This document shows, piece after piece, positions 52,223 to 64,000 of a DNA stretch of 64,000 nt (within the stretch, counting starts at the first letter, position 1; every line of letters starts with the position of its first letter). The position numbers and the translations under genes were made by a program. Source of the DNA: Litsea cubeba (taxonomy: Eukaryota; Streptophyta; Magnoliopsida; Laurales; Lauraceae). The notes under the pieces are model-generated. The model was not told where the DNA came from. It saw only the letters and a list, made by a program, of their open reading frames with translations, and made no database searches. Location of the stretch: NCBI GenBank assembly GCA_012931725.1, contig CM022949.1, positions 65,062,582-65,126,581 on the forward strand, given 5' to 3'.

Positions 52223-54872
52223 TGATAAGTCCTTAAAAATGCACATTTTTATGGTTATTTTTGGTAAGTTTAAGGACTTATCAAGCCAAGAGAGCCTCAT
52301 TTTGTGTCATATCATGATTTTATGCATTTTTTATCCATTGTAGTACATTCATGCATAATTTGCTCAAAAACCATCATTTTTGCATCAAATCATGAAACCT
52401 GCCATTTTTTATTTTATTTTTGGAAATATTTTTTTTCAAACGTGTGTTTTTCTCATGAAATTAATTAATCATCAAGTGCATTCATTCATCATTTCATGAG
52501 AGATGGGCCCGCAGTCATGCAATTGTGAATTAACAGTAAATTTGTCTTTTCACGTGAAATTTATTTTTCTATTTTTTTGGCTTGCAGGAAATGAGAAAAA
52601 AAAAAGGGTCCCACACATGCTCATGTGTAGGTCACACATGTGGGCGTCCAAGAGGGGGGTCCACTTTCTTTGCACAAAATCCCAAGTTAATTTTGAAGAT
52701 AATTCAAGATAATCAAAGAAAATCCATGAAGGGCCAAATCAAGAAAGAAGATTTCCAAAGAGATAAAAGTGGAAAGAATCTACACATATTGGGCATTCAA
52801 TTTTCTCTTGATTCCAACTTAGAGCTTGCCACCTCATGTATCTCTCATAAATGTCAAGTCTAAGGAAGATTTGCTAAAGAAGGAAATATGACATTTGCAT
52901 GAAGATAGAATGGAGAAAAGAAAGGAGAAGACTTACTAAATGAAGAAGATTCTTGCAACAAAGAAGGGACTAGGGAGAAAGAATAGGGCAGCCCATACCC
53001 TATTTAAAGAGGCCCTTGGACGTCCACTCCTTTCATGAAGGAAAAAGCCCCCTCACTAGTATAATTCCTCCACCATTCTATCCATCTCCTTTCTCTACCA
53101 TAGCCCATCTCTTTTCAAGAAGGCTTGTCCCAACTTGATGCTTCAACTAGAGAGGTTCCTTTCATCCTAGTATGTAATTGTTTTTGAAAATTTAATTCTC
53201 CATCTTTTATGTAAAAACATTGCATATTAGTAAAAGTGTGATTTTTTTATTCTTTTTCTTATGTGATTAATGCTTGAATTGTGGTTCCTTTGTTGTTGTT
53301 CTTGGATTGACAACCCAAGATCCTAAGGGCATGAAATAAGTAATTATGAACACGATTTGAGAATAAAAAAAAAAAAGCACACTTATCACACATTTATTTT
53401 TATTGCAATTCCCACACATTTACATTTATTGCAAAATCCACACATTTAATTTATTGTTAATGCCACACATTTAATTTTATGCAATCCACACATTTATTAT
53501 TTTTTGTACTACACATTTAAATTCAAGTCCTTTTTGTTTTTCTTTTCTTCTTATGCTTCTTATTTGTTTATGTGAATTTTTTTTTATGCATAGTTTATGG
53601 TTGGAATTAGTAAGCATTGCATGCATTTTCATATTGGTGGAGTTTAGATATGTTTAAGTTGTTGGAATTGGAGTTTCAAATTGGATAAGCAAGAAAAATC
53701 AGAGATTTGATTCAATAATTTCAGCCAAATATTTTTTGGAAATTCGGATCCCAACATAAAGTGCACAATTCAACACATTGTTGCAAGAATTTCAGGACAG
53801 ATTTTGTGTGAAAAAGTTTGCAATTAGAAACCTGATCAAAACACATTATTTTTCGATGAAACTTGGGGAAATTAAAGTTTGATCAGTGTACTTTTAAATC
53901 CCAGAGTTTCATGCAAAAATAAATTTGGAAAGATGGTGAACCAGTGGCTCAAACCTGGCTAGTCGGACCACCTATGTGCAGAATTCCTGCACAGATTTTT
54001 TTTTAGGTCATGTTCATGCACTCATATCTCATTCGTTTTAAATCGTTTTCTACTTCCGTTTTTTTTTATTTGATTCATGCATCATTTTAGTTCAAAATTC
54101 AGCCATTAAACTCAGTTTTAGGTTGCATTAGATTAGGAAAAAACCATGCATAAAAACAGCCATGCATACTAGTTTTCTAGCCTTAGAATTTTCTAACATC
54201 TCATGGCATACATTGCATTACTAACTTTCTAACTTTAGGATTAGTTTCTAATTTTGTGTTTTTTTTATTATTTAGATAATTTCCAGAAATAAAAGATCTT
54301 TCTGATTTTTTTAATTGAACATTTTAACTTAGGAAGCTTCTTAATATTTGGAAATTCTAATTTAAGGTTTGATTGACTAAATGCTTTCTAATTTGTTATG
54401 ATTTGAAAATCATTATTTATTTGGAAAGTCCTTAACTTTAGGGAGTTGATTAACTTGGTAAAAAAGTAGGTTGTTTCCTTTTTGATTGATTTGATTTGTT
54501 ACCAATCTTTGTTGAGCATGTTTTGATTAATTAGGTTTCTAACTTAGGTTTATTTTGTTTCTAATTTAGCTTCTTAGTATTATTTTTGGTAAGTTTTATT
54601 TTTGGCTTGTTTCTAATTTGATGTTCTAATTTGTGTATTCTTTTGTAGTAACTTGTGATTCATTTTAGATTTAGGAATTTTTTTTGAAATGTATTTAATT
54701 TTAATTTGAAGTAGGAATGATGAATGTATTTTTCTCAAATTTAGGCTAAAATTAGATTTTATTTAGGGCAGGTGAAAAAGTTGGAAAGCCTTATTTTTAA
54801 AAGCTCCCTGTGGATCGACCTGGTCTCACCAGTTTTATTACTACAATCGCACCCTACACTTGGGTCCGATCA
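52223..54872 (+). repeat. 5' LTR of Athila (2650 bp)
   Basis: Starts TGATAAGTCC and ends CCGATCA, with TGAT/ATCA as terminal inverted bases. A TATTTAAAG box is at 53001-53009. It contains CCACACATTTA repeats (53386-53520). The final segment, CTGTGGATCGACC onward, resembles the usual Athila LTR end. ORFs within it are not conserved genes. Confidence 0.93.
53386..53520 (+). repeat. CACACATTTA repeats in the Athila LTR
   Basis: Six CACACATTTA or ACACATTTA copies spaced about 20-28 bases apart, separated by T-rich TATTGCAA-like spacers. Repeated at about 63668-63805 in the 3' LTR. Confidence 0.85.
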
Positions 54873-54878
54873 AGTTTT

Positions 54879-54896
54879 TGGCGCCGTTGCCGGGGA
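54879..54896 (+). other. Primer-binding site of Athila, tRNA-Asp
   Basis: TGGCGCCGTTGCCGGGGA, six bases after the LTR, complementary to the 3' end of plant tRNA-Asp, the usual Athila primer. Confidence 0.93.
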
Positions 54897-55471
54897 GCGC
54901 CATATAAGGTAACTCTTCTAACTTTCCTTATTTACATTGCTTTATGGGTGTGCTATTTTTGGCATCTTTCTAGATATAGGAGGTGCATGCATGGAATGTT
55001 AAACCGCCCTAAATTGGATTAGGAAAGTGCATGGATTGCTAATTAGAAAATACACATCATTGAATTTTTAGAAACTTTCTAAGAATTGGCGAAGTTACTT
55101 TATTTTCCAACTTGTTTTAAGTCCTTTTGGAAGAAAGTAAACTGAAAGTGACCTAATCGTTGTCCTTGATCATCTCGGTGCCGAAGCAAAGCCTTGTCTA
55201 GAGTGTGGAGACAGTTAAACTGTTCTAGGCAAGGGTCCTTCAAACGGGTCCATTCGTGATCCTACCCTTACCTGGGGGCTGAACTGGCCGGGTTGGTTTC
55301 ATAGGGCCAGATTGGTGAACCTAGGGAAACTTTTCAACCAGAGGATATTAACTCAGTTGTTTCTTGTGTAGGCTAGGTTTTTCTCATTTATTTTCAAAAA
55401 AAAACAAAAAAACAAAAAAAAATCCAAAAAGAAAGTACTAGTCCTCTCCAACTTGCTCACACCATTTGTGC
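54897..55471 (+). other. Athila leader with conserved hairpin block
   Basis: CCTTGTCTAGA (55192-55202) pairs fully with TCTAGGCAAGG (55224-55234), an 11-bp stem with one G-T pair; inside the loop ACAGT and ACTGT can pair further. The block to about 55335 aligns with Tat-1 5028-5175. The rest is AT-rich. Confidence 0.8.
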
Positions 55472-57752
55472 ATGAGCAAGAAGTCTAGTTGGCAAAGAGA
55501 CTCAGCGCATCGGTTACAAAGAAGAGAGTCCCCAATCAAAGAACTTATAAGAATCTACGACTCTCCTCAATCTCTTAGTCCATCAAGGTTGTCTAACATG
55601 TCGAGTGGGTCCGGTAGCAACCCCAACAATGGTGGGCCTGCCACAAATCCAAATGGGGACCGTAACGGGGTGGAGGTGAACCAGCCACCAAGGAAATTAT
55701 GTGATCTTTTGAATCCAGCACGACACACCACACCATCGTGCATTGTGTTACCCGCCATTGCGGGTCAATATGAAATCAAGCCTGGTATGATCCAACTTCT
55801 GCCCAAGTTTCACTGGCTAGAATCTGAAAGTGCATACTTACATTTGAGGGAATTCGATGAAGTATGTGCTACGCTTCAACTGCAAAATGTGGTGCCAGAT
55901 GTGCTCAAACTCAAATTATTTCCTTTTTCTTTAAAGGAAAAGGCTAAGTCTTGGCTCCACACACTTAGGCCTAATTCAATTAATACCTGGAATGCCTGTG
56001 TCACCGAATTCCTGAAAAGTTTCTTCCCATAGCACAAAACCAACACCTTAAAGAGGGAAATCATAATGTTCAGGCAAAATCAGAAAGAGCCCTACTTTAA
56101 GTGTTGGGAACGGTTCAACGAGTTGATCCTTGCATGTCCACATCATGGGTATGAAACACACCATCTCATTGAGATCTTCATTGAAAACCTCACTCTTGAG
56201 ACACGTCAATTCATTGAGATGATGTGCAATGGTCAATTCGACCAAAAAACACCAGATGAAGCGTGGGCGTTTTTGGAATTAATGGCAGAAAAATGCACAA
56301 AAATGGGCCTCCTCTGAGGGGGTAGATCATTCCAGGGGATTGAATCAGTCTAAGAGTGGAGGTCTATATCATGTGAATAATCAGATAGACATTCAAGCCA
56401 AACTTACAGCACTCACGAGAGAAGTCGAAACCCTAAAACTTGGAAAGAACAAGGATGCAGTCATGGTTTGTGGTATTTGTGCTTCCGAAAATCATATGTC
56501 GGTAGATTGTCCAACTGGACCTGCCTTACAAGAAGCAATTCAGGAACAGGCTAACGCTTTGAATTCTTTTCAAAAGCCGTTCAATACAAATACCATGGGG
56601 AACACGTACAATCCTTCGTGGCGGAACCACCCAAATTTTAGCTGGAGGAACGGACCAAATGCTACTCCTGAGTATAATCCCCAAAGACCATCAAATTCTG
56701 GTGCATATGTGAATCCACAGCATAATACATCTTATGCACCACAGGCCCAGAATAGGTCATTGGAGGAATCACTCAATACACTGATACAATCTCAGCAGCA
56801 GTTTATGCAGAGCCTGCATAATAATCAACAGATTATTCAGAATAACCAGCAGGCTATTCAGAACAATCAACAGGCTATTCAAAGGTTGGAAATATCTGTC
56901 GAGCAAATCAAACGTAGCCTTCAAGGTCAGGGGAAAGGAACCTTTCCGGCCCAACCCTTATCAAACCCTAAAGGCCAGTTTGAAGTGTCCGACGTAACTA
57001 ACCCTAATTATCAGGAGCATGTTCTGGCAGTCACTTTACGAAGTGGCAAAGAACTTCAAGATATTCCGAAAAAACATAAACAACATGTCTCCTCGGATTC
57101 GAATGAGAAAATTGAAAAAGAAAAGGATAGCACAAATGCAAAGACTGTTGTTGACATTGAAAAAGGTCCTGACCCCATGACTATCAAACCCGTTGCCCCT
57201 TTCCCTCTAAGGTTAACCCATCCCAGACAAAAGATCCCAAACCAAGAGATTTTGGATGTTTTCAAAGAAGTCAGGATCAATATTCCTCTGCTGGATGCCA
57301 TTAAACAGGTCCCCACCTACGCTAAATTCTTGAAAGATCTTTGCACTGCTAAGCGTAGGGTTCATGTTCCAAAGAAAGCATTTCTCACTGAGCAGGTAAG
57401 TGCATACCTGACTCAGACCACTCCTCCCAAATACAAAGATCCGGGATGCCCCACCATCTCATGTGTTATTGGAAACCACCGGATAGGTCAAGCTTTGCTA
57501 GACCTTGGAGCGAGTGTAAATCTATTACCTTACTCAGTTTATGAGCAACTGGGGCTTGGCGAGTTAAAACCAACCAGAACTACTCTTCAAATCGCTGATC
57601 GATCTGTTAAGAAACCGAGAGGGGTAATAGAAGATATTTTGGTACAGATTGAGCACTTTTACTTCCCAGTGGATTTTTACGTGCTGGATACTGAGCCAGT
57701 ACGGAATGAAAGTGCCGGAGTGGAAGGCTCAAATTGTCATTCGGGAACATGA
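55472..57752 (+). pseudogene. gag-pro: Athila Gag and protease, broken
   Basis: ATG at 55472. Gag core includes FPFSLKEKAKSWLHTL and CWERFNELILACPHHGYE. A TAG at 56030-56032 follows LKSFFP, with the same frame resuming after it. Near 56310-56335 the frame shifts; it continues with a Gln/Asn-rich stretch (56780-56890, four near repeats of QQAIQNN type) and a zinc-knuckle-like CGICASENHMSVDC near 56470. Protease has LLDLGASVNLLPYS near 57500. The frame ends at 57752 after a deletion that removed the second protease motif (the ILGRP-type segment normally present here). Confidence 0.88.
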
Positions 57753-60205
57753 CCTTGGACCTTGATATCTTTCAAATGTGCAAACAATCGAGGGATTGCG
57801 AAACTGACTACCATGATGTAGATTTTATTGATACATTGGTTGTGGATGATCTTGAGGAGTGCATTAACTCCCATGTTGCGCTACTTTTGACTGGAGAGGA
57901 CATGGGCTATCTTGAGGACTTTCAAGATGACACTGTTGAGGATGCCCATGCAATATGGAAACCCCATTTTGAGGAGCTTGTACCATCTTGTATGCCAACT
58001 CTTCCATCTCAAGGGAATCCTCCCAAGCCTGAGTTGAAGCCCCTCCCATCGAACCTGCGATATGCTTACCTTGGGGATGAAAAAACATATCCTGTGGTTA
58101 TTTCTTCACTTCTTAGTGAGGACCAAGAGGTGCAACTGTTGAACATACTCAAACAGCATAGAAGTGCAATTGCCTGGAATGTGGCAGATATTAAGGGAAT
58201 TGATCCTTTAGTGTGTACGCATTGCATCTACCTTGAAGAAGATGCTAAACCATGTAGACAGATGCAACGCCGGCTCAATCCTACCATGCAAGAAGTAGTA
58301 CGGGCTGAGGTGCTTAAACTCCTGGACGTGGGTATCATCTATCCAATCTCGGATAGTCAATGGGTTAGCCCTACCCAGGTCGTCCCGAAAAAAGCCGGCG
58401 TTACTGTAGTCAAGAATGCTCAAGATGAACTTGTCCCCACCCGAGTACCCACGGGGTGGAGGGTTTGCATAGACTACAGAAAATTAAATGCAGTCACACG
58501 TAAGGATCACTTCCCTCTACCCTTCATGGATCAGATTTTGGAAAGGGTAGCTGGCCACCATTATTATTATTTTCTAGATGGATATTCCGGGTATAACCAG
58601 ATTGAAATCGCCCCGGAAGACCATGAGAAAACCACATTTACATGTCCTTTCGGTACTTTCGCCTACCGGCGAATGCCTTTTGGGTTATGTAATACTCCTG
58701 CAACATTTCAGAGATGTATGCTGAGTATTTTCAGCGATATGGTGGAGCGAATTCTGGAGGTCTTCATGGACGATTTCTCTGTGTTTGGTGATTCATTTGA
58801 GGACTGTTTGAGCAACCTAGAAAAGGTCCTCACTAGATGCGAAGAAAAGAACCTTGTGCTAAATTGGGAAAAGTGCCATTTCGTGGTTTGCCAGGGAATT
58901 GTCCTTGGTCACATTGTGTCGGAAAGAGGATTGGAAGTCGACAAGTCCAAAATAGATTTAATCGCTGATTTGCCCACGCCCAAAACCGTACGAGATATCA
59001 GATCCTTTTTAGGGCATGCAGGCTTTTACAGGAGGTTTATCAAAGACTTCAGTTCCATATCCAGACCTCTCTGTAACCTGCTTTCCAAAGAGGCGGAATT
59101 TAACTGGACTGAGGCATGCAAAGAAGCATTTGATAAATTGAAAAGCATGTTGACGTCCGCACCGATTATGCAGCCTCCAGATTGGACTTTGCCCTTTGAG
59201 ATTATGTGTGATGCCAGCGATTATGCGGTTGGGGCTGTCTTGGGGCAACGTAAGGATAAGAAACCTTTCGTGATTTCTTATGCAAGTAGGAGCTTGAATA
59301 GTGCACATATCAACTATTCAACCACTGAGAAAGAATTGCTGGCAGTGGTCTTTGCACTTGACAAGTTTCGGTCCTACTTGATTGGATCCAAGATTATTGT
59401 CTTCACTGATCACTCTGCGCTAAAGTACCTTCTCTCAAAGAAGGATGCTAAGCCCAGACTCATTAGATGGATCCTCCTACTCCAAGAATTTAACTTAGAA
59501 ATTAAGGATAAGAAGGGAGTAGAGAATGTCGTGGCTGATCATCTATCTAGGCTGGTTCTTTCCGACACCATTGAACCGACACCGATCCGGGACAGTTTCT
59601 CGGATGAACATCTTTTTGCGGTACATCAATCCCCTTGGTACGCTGATATTGCAAACTATCTTGCTACGGGCAACACTCCTGACCATTGGACCAAGCAAGA
59701 TAGGAATTCTTTCTTTTTTCAGGTTCGATATTTTTTCTGGGATGATCCATATCTGTTTAAATACTGCCCAGACCAAATAATTAGGAGATGCGTGCCGGAT
59801 AATGAGATACACAGTGTCATCTCCTTTTCTCATACACAGGCATGTGGGGGCCACTTTTCAAGTAAAAAGACAATTCATAAGATTCTTCAAAGTGGTTTCT
59901 ATTGGCCCACATTGTATAAGGATGTTTACAATTTTTGCAAAGCCTGTGATCGCTGCCAGAAGTTAGGAAAAATTTCCAAAAGAAACATGATGCCACTAAA
60001 TCCCATTCTGGTAGTTGAGCTTTTTGATGTATGGGGCATAGATTTTATGGGTCCATTTCCTTCGAGTTTTGGTTATATCTATACCTTAGTGGCTGTGGAT
60101 TATGTGTCCAAGTGGATAGAGGCTATTCCCTGCCGGGAGAATGATTCTAAAATAGTCCAGAAATTTCTGAAAGAAAATATATTTTCTCGTTTTGGTACTC
60201 CATGA
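57734..60205 (+). pseudogene. pol: Athila reverse transcriptase, RNase H and integrase N-terminal half
   Basis: Open for about 820 codons; the initial Met is a TTG codon, as this is the middle of a polyprotein. RT has WRVCIDYRKLNAV, FLDGYSGYNQIEIAPED and the active site FMDDFSVFG near 58765. RNase H has MCDASDYAVGAVLG, TEKELLAVVFAL and FTDHSALKYLL. The integrase zinc domain is HTQACGGHFSSKKT with CKACDRCQ; catalytic Asp is in GIDFMGP. The frame ends at TGA 60203-60205 in SRFGTP-stop-AIISDGG, most likely CGA turned to TGA by methyl-CpG decay. Confidence 0.93.
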
Positions 60206-60929
60206 GCCATCATTAGTGATGGGGGTTTGCACTTTTGCAATCGGGCATTTGAAGCCCTGATGAAACAATATGGGATCACCCATAAAGTGTCTACCCCTTA
60301 TCACCCACAGACGAGTGGGCAAGTGGAAGTGTCGAATCGAGAAATTAAAAGAATATTGGAGACTACAGTAAGCCCTAATCGGAAAGATTGGTCAATGAGA
60401 TTGAATGATGCTTTATGGGCTTACCGGACTACTTTTAAGACTCCAATCGGAATGTCTCCTTACCGGCTCATCTATGGGAAAGCATGCCACCTCCCGGTGG
60501 AACTGGAACACAAAGCTTACTGGGCCATTAAGCAGTTTAACTTTGATATGGATAAAGCTGGGAACAAGAGGAAACTGCAATTAAATCTAATTGGATGAGT
60601 TGTGCAGGGAAGCCTATGCAAACTCAAGAATTTATAAAGAGAGGACCAAGATCTTTCATGATAAAAACATTCTGCAAAAATCCTTTTACCTTGAGCAGAA
60701 GGTCCTCCTTTATAATTCTAGGCTTCAATTATTTCCTGGCAAACTTACCTCTCGTTGGACTGGACCATTCATTGTAAAAGAAGTGTTTCCGTACGGTGCT
60801 GTTGAGATTTATGATCCTAAGGACGGCCAGACGTTCAAAGTCAATGGCCAAAGATTAAAGCCATTCTTGGAAATTGCACCAGCTGATGAGGAAGAAATTC
60901 CTCTTGTTGATCCTGCCTACCAGGATTAA
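60206..60929 (+). pseudogene. int: Athila integrase C-terminal half
   Basis: Continues in frame after the TGA with SDGG (second catalytic Asp), HPQTSGQVEVSNREI (catalytic Glu) and WAYRTTFKTPIGMSPYRLIYG. Near 60585 a small indel shifts the frame, ending one ORF at 60598; the next frame carries the C-terminal domain SRWTGPFIVKEVFPYGAVEI, and the natural stop is at 60927-60929. Confidence 0.9.
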
Positions 60930-61862
60930 CTGGCCCTGGATCTGACAGTGGCCCATTATTGTGTACAATTTGTATACTTGGTAGTTTAGGTTTTCTTTTG
61001 TTATTTTGTTATTTTGTCTAACCTTGGACAGGGAGCATCGCGAACTCATTCCAGGTGCTTTCTACACTTGACCCTCTCTTACTTTATGCTCCTCATGTCT
61101 CATATACCTCACTGCATCTCATTCATTCACACATCGAGGACGATGTTCATGCTAGGTTGGGGGGTGGGAACAAGCACACTTGTTCATCTTTAGACAAAAG
61201 TTTTACATTCTTTTTGGTTGATTTATAAAAAAAAAATGAAAAAAAAATGAAAAAAGAAAAGAAAAAAAAACAATGCTTTTTTATTTTTAAGGTTTTGAAA
61301 TAAAATAAAAGGGAAAGTTTCGAGAGAAATTTTATGAAACAAAGATACCTTGAACTTTGGAATTTTTGATGCTTTGGGCAAAACAAAAGAGATCAATGGT
61401 TTACTATTTTGTTTATGGAAAGGATTTTTGAAAAAGTGCTGAATTTTGATCCCTCACTTTCACACAGTCTGTATATGTTTTCAAAGTTTTTGAATGCCAA
61501 GCCATGATTTTCGTTTTTCTTTGATGATTGGATTGAAAATATGATGGACAACTGATCCTTAGTTTCATAGTTTCTTGGTTCATCTGGTTTTGTTGGCCAC
61601 AGAGCTAGTGAATTAATTTGGGCACATGAAAAGGGCTGCCTATTGTTGGGGACAGTAAAAAAAAAAGTGTTTAGTCTTGAAAAGAATAAAAGTTGTGTGA
61701 CTAGTTTGGGTTTAGAGCCTTTTTAACCCGAGCCAGTAAGCCCGTAGGGGTATTTACATACCTAGTGCCCTAAAGACATTTGTTTTGGGAGTCATTGGCC
61801 TAAAGCTCGTTACATGGGTTAATTAGAAAGCTTAAGCGACCTAGGCATTGCACAGTCACATG

Positions 61863-61893
<31 letters not shown>

Positions 61894-62506
61894 CAGTAGT
61901 GCGAAAGCCGTCATGGTTGCCTTGAGAGGAATATTGTTTTTCTTTGCTAAGGTTAGGTGGCCCAGAATTTTGGATTGAAAATTGTTTTTACAGGAATCTT
62001 GGCGGATCATTTGAAGCTTATTTGTTTTTACGTATACGCACTATTTCACCGTGCACGATCAATTTAGCATGAATTCGAGAATTTCGAACCAAAAGATGGA
62101 ATTTGTGAACCAAGTTTCAAATTTGCCTTTGCTTTGAAAATTTTGAGAATCGAGAATATCCGGTGTTTGTAAATCTTCTTTTGAAAAAGTTCCTTTGTTT
62201 TTGTTAGGTTTCTACTAGGATTTCTTTGTTGATAGTAAAAAAAAAAAAAAGAGAAAAAAAATAGAATTTTGTGGGTAAATTCACTGCAAACCCTCACGAG
62301 GCACAACTCGTCCACTAGGGGGAACCTAGGGGTTTAAGGGCTTACTGCATACGCTAAATGCAGTCGAGACTGCCAGCGAAAGTGGCGTTGCATTCATTTC
62401 AGTTTTCATTGCATTTCATTAGTTTTAGGATAGATTACATCATTGTGGATTCCTCATTTTATTCACATCTTTTGCTAGAGACTAGCAAAACGTTGGTTGG
62501 GGGGTG
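60930..62506 (+). other. Athila 3' tail: no env-like ORF
   Basis: 1.58 kb, T-rich, with long A runs (about 61869, 62239), and no credible ORF. Some Athila elements carry an env-like gene here; this copy has none. CATCGAGGACGATGTTCATG then TTGGGGGGTGGGAAC (61133-61171) resembles the true polypurine segment GGTTGGGGGGTG (62495-62506) beside the 3' LTR. Confidence 0.7.
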
Positions 62507-64000
62507 TGATAAGTCCTTAAAAATACACATTTTTATGGTTATTTTTGGTAAGTTTAAGGACTTATCAAGCCAAGAGAGCCTCATTTTGTGTCATATCATG
62601 ACTTTATGCATTTTTTATCCATTGTAGTACATTCATGCATAATTTGCTCAAAAACCATCATTTTTGCATCAAATCATGAAACCTGCCATTTTTAATTTTA
62701 TTTTTGGAAAGATTTTTTTTCAAACGTGTGTTTTTCTCATGAAATTAATTAATCATCAAGTGCATTCATTCATCATTTCATGAGAGATGGGCCCGCAGTC
62801 ATGCAATTGTGAATTAACAGTAAATTTGTCTTTTCACGTGAAATTTATTTTTCTATTTTTTTGGCTTGCAGGAAATGAGAAAAAAAAAGGTCCCACACAT
62901 GCTCATGTGTAGGTCACACATGTGGGGCGTCCAAGAGGGGGGTCCACTTTCTTTGCACAAAATCCCAAGTTAATTTTGAAGATAATTCAAGATAATCAAA
63001 GAAAATCCATGAAGGGCCAAATCAAGAAAGAAGATTTCCAAAGAGATAAAAGTGGAAAGAATCTACACATATTGGGCATTCAATTTTCTCTTGATTCCAA
63101 CTTAGAGCTTGCCACCTCATGTATCTCTCATAAATGTCAAGTCTAAGGAAGATTTGCTAAAGAAGGAAATATGACATTTGCATGAAGATAGAATGGAGAA
63201 AAGAAAGGAGAAGACTTACTAAATGAAGAAGATTCTTGCAACAAAGAAGGGACTAAGGAGAAAGAATAGGGCAGCCCATACCCTATTTAAAGAGGCCCTT
63301 GGACGTCCACTCCTTTCATGAAGGAAAAAGCCCCCTCACTAGTATAATTCCTCCACCATTCTATCCATCTCCTTTCTCTACCATAGCCCATCTCTTTTCA
63401 AGAAGGCTTGTCCCAACTTGATGCTTCAACTAGAGAGGTTCCTTTCATCCTAGTATGTAATTGTTTTTGAAATTTTAATTCTCCATCTTTTATGTAAAAA
63501 CATTGCATATTAGTAAAAGTGTGATTTTTTTATTCTTTTTCTTATGTGATTAATGCTTGAATTGTGGTTCCTTTGTTGTTGTTCTTGGATTGACAACCCA
63601 AGATCCTAAGGGCATGAAATAAGTAATTATGAACTCGATTTGAGAATAAAAAAAAAAGAGCACACTTATCACACATTTATTTTTATTGCAATTCCCACAC
63701 ATTTACATTTATTGCAAAATCCACACATTTAATTTATTGTTAATGCCACACATTTAATTTTATGCAATCCACACATTTATTATTTTTTTGTACTACACAT
63801 TTAAATTCAAGTCCTTTTTGTTTTTCTTTTCTTCTTATGCTTCTTATTTGTTTATGTGAATTTTTTTTTATGCATAGTTTATGGTTGGAATTAGTAAGCA
63901 TTGCATGCATTTTCATATTGGTGGAGTTTAGATATGTTTAAGTTGTTGGAATTGGAGTTTCAAATTGGATAAGCAAGAAAAATCAGAGATTTGATTCAAC
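62507..64000 (+). repeat. 3' LTR of Athila, truncated by window end
   Basis: Matches 52223 onward. Differences seen include AAATGCAC/AAATACAC, GATTTTATG/GACTTTATG and length changes in A, G and T runs. Confidence 0.95.

Larger units (their letters stand above)
52223..64000 (+). mobile_element. Athila-lineage Ty3/gypsy retrotransposon, 3' end outside window
   Basis: 5' LTR 52223-54872, tRNA-Asp primer site, gag, protease, RT, RNase H, integrase, a 1.6-kb non-coding tail and the first 1,494 bases of the 3' LTR. Gag and the pol motif FMDDFSVFG are typical of Athila. It interrupts the Tat-2 antisense gene; the target duplication should be ATTTG (52218-52222) and should recur past the window. About a dozen differences separate the visible LTR parts. 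Confidence 0.93.

Overview
This window is plant nuclear DNA made entirely of nested LTR retrotransposons; I see no host gene, rRNA or tRNA gene. The evidence is plant-type Ty3/gypsy lineages (Tat and Athila), Ty1/copia polyproteins, primer-binding sites matching plant tRNA-Asp and initiator tRNA-Met, CpG-to-TpG decay, and GT-AG introns. It suggests a flowering plant with a repeat-rich genome; the species cannot be named from this.

Layout. The oldest visible layer is Tat-2, a minus-strand Tat-lineage element of which only 3' parts are seen (41784-44028 and 51499-52222, continuing outside the window). Tat-1, a plus-strand Tat element (1-41783, its 5' tip just outside), lies inside the 3' LTR of Tat-2. 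Tat-1 was itself hit twice: by an Angela-like copia on the minus strand (10943-20592, target duplication GAAGA) inside pol, and by Copia-1 on the plus strand (31625-39011) inside its 3' LTR. Tat-2 was further hit by Copia-2, a sister of Copia-1 (44029-51493, duplication ACATG), and by an Athila element (52223 to beyond 64000). The LTR pairs of the four younger elements differ at only about 5-13 sites by eye; the Tat-1 LTRs are clearly more diverged.

Coding state. Every element is broken. The Angela-like element seems to have a single one-base frameshift between gag-protease and integrase-RT-RNase H. Copia-1 lost 31 bp in the integrase-RT linker and Copia-2 gained one base in RT. Athila has a stop and a frameshift in gag, a deletion at the end of protease, and a stop and a frameshift in integrase. 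Tat-1 carries 17 in-frame stops from its leader ORF to integrase but only two frame changes; one stop replaces the catalytic Glu of integrase.

Most interesting. Both Tat elements carry a large gene antisense to gag-pol. In Tat-1 it can be read as five exons joined by four phase-1 GT-AG introns (26071-30705, minus strand). Its TATA box and ten-base first coding exon lie inside the 3' LTR, and the predicted protein of about 1,200 residues combines a plant-mobile-domain-like region, a strong basic nuclear signal, an acidic stretch and a C-terminal coiled coil. Tat-2 keeps the same promoter, exon 1 and exon-2 start. A second notable signal is a leader segment of about 140 bases, beginning with an 11-bp hairpin, that is shared by the Tat-1 and Athila 5' leaders although the two are distinct Ty3/gypsy lineages. 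The non-coding parts also hold many tandem arrays, including a TATA-like 19-bp repeat found both in the Tat LTR and in the spacer between the two convergent Tat genes.
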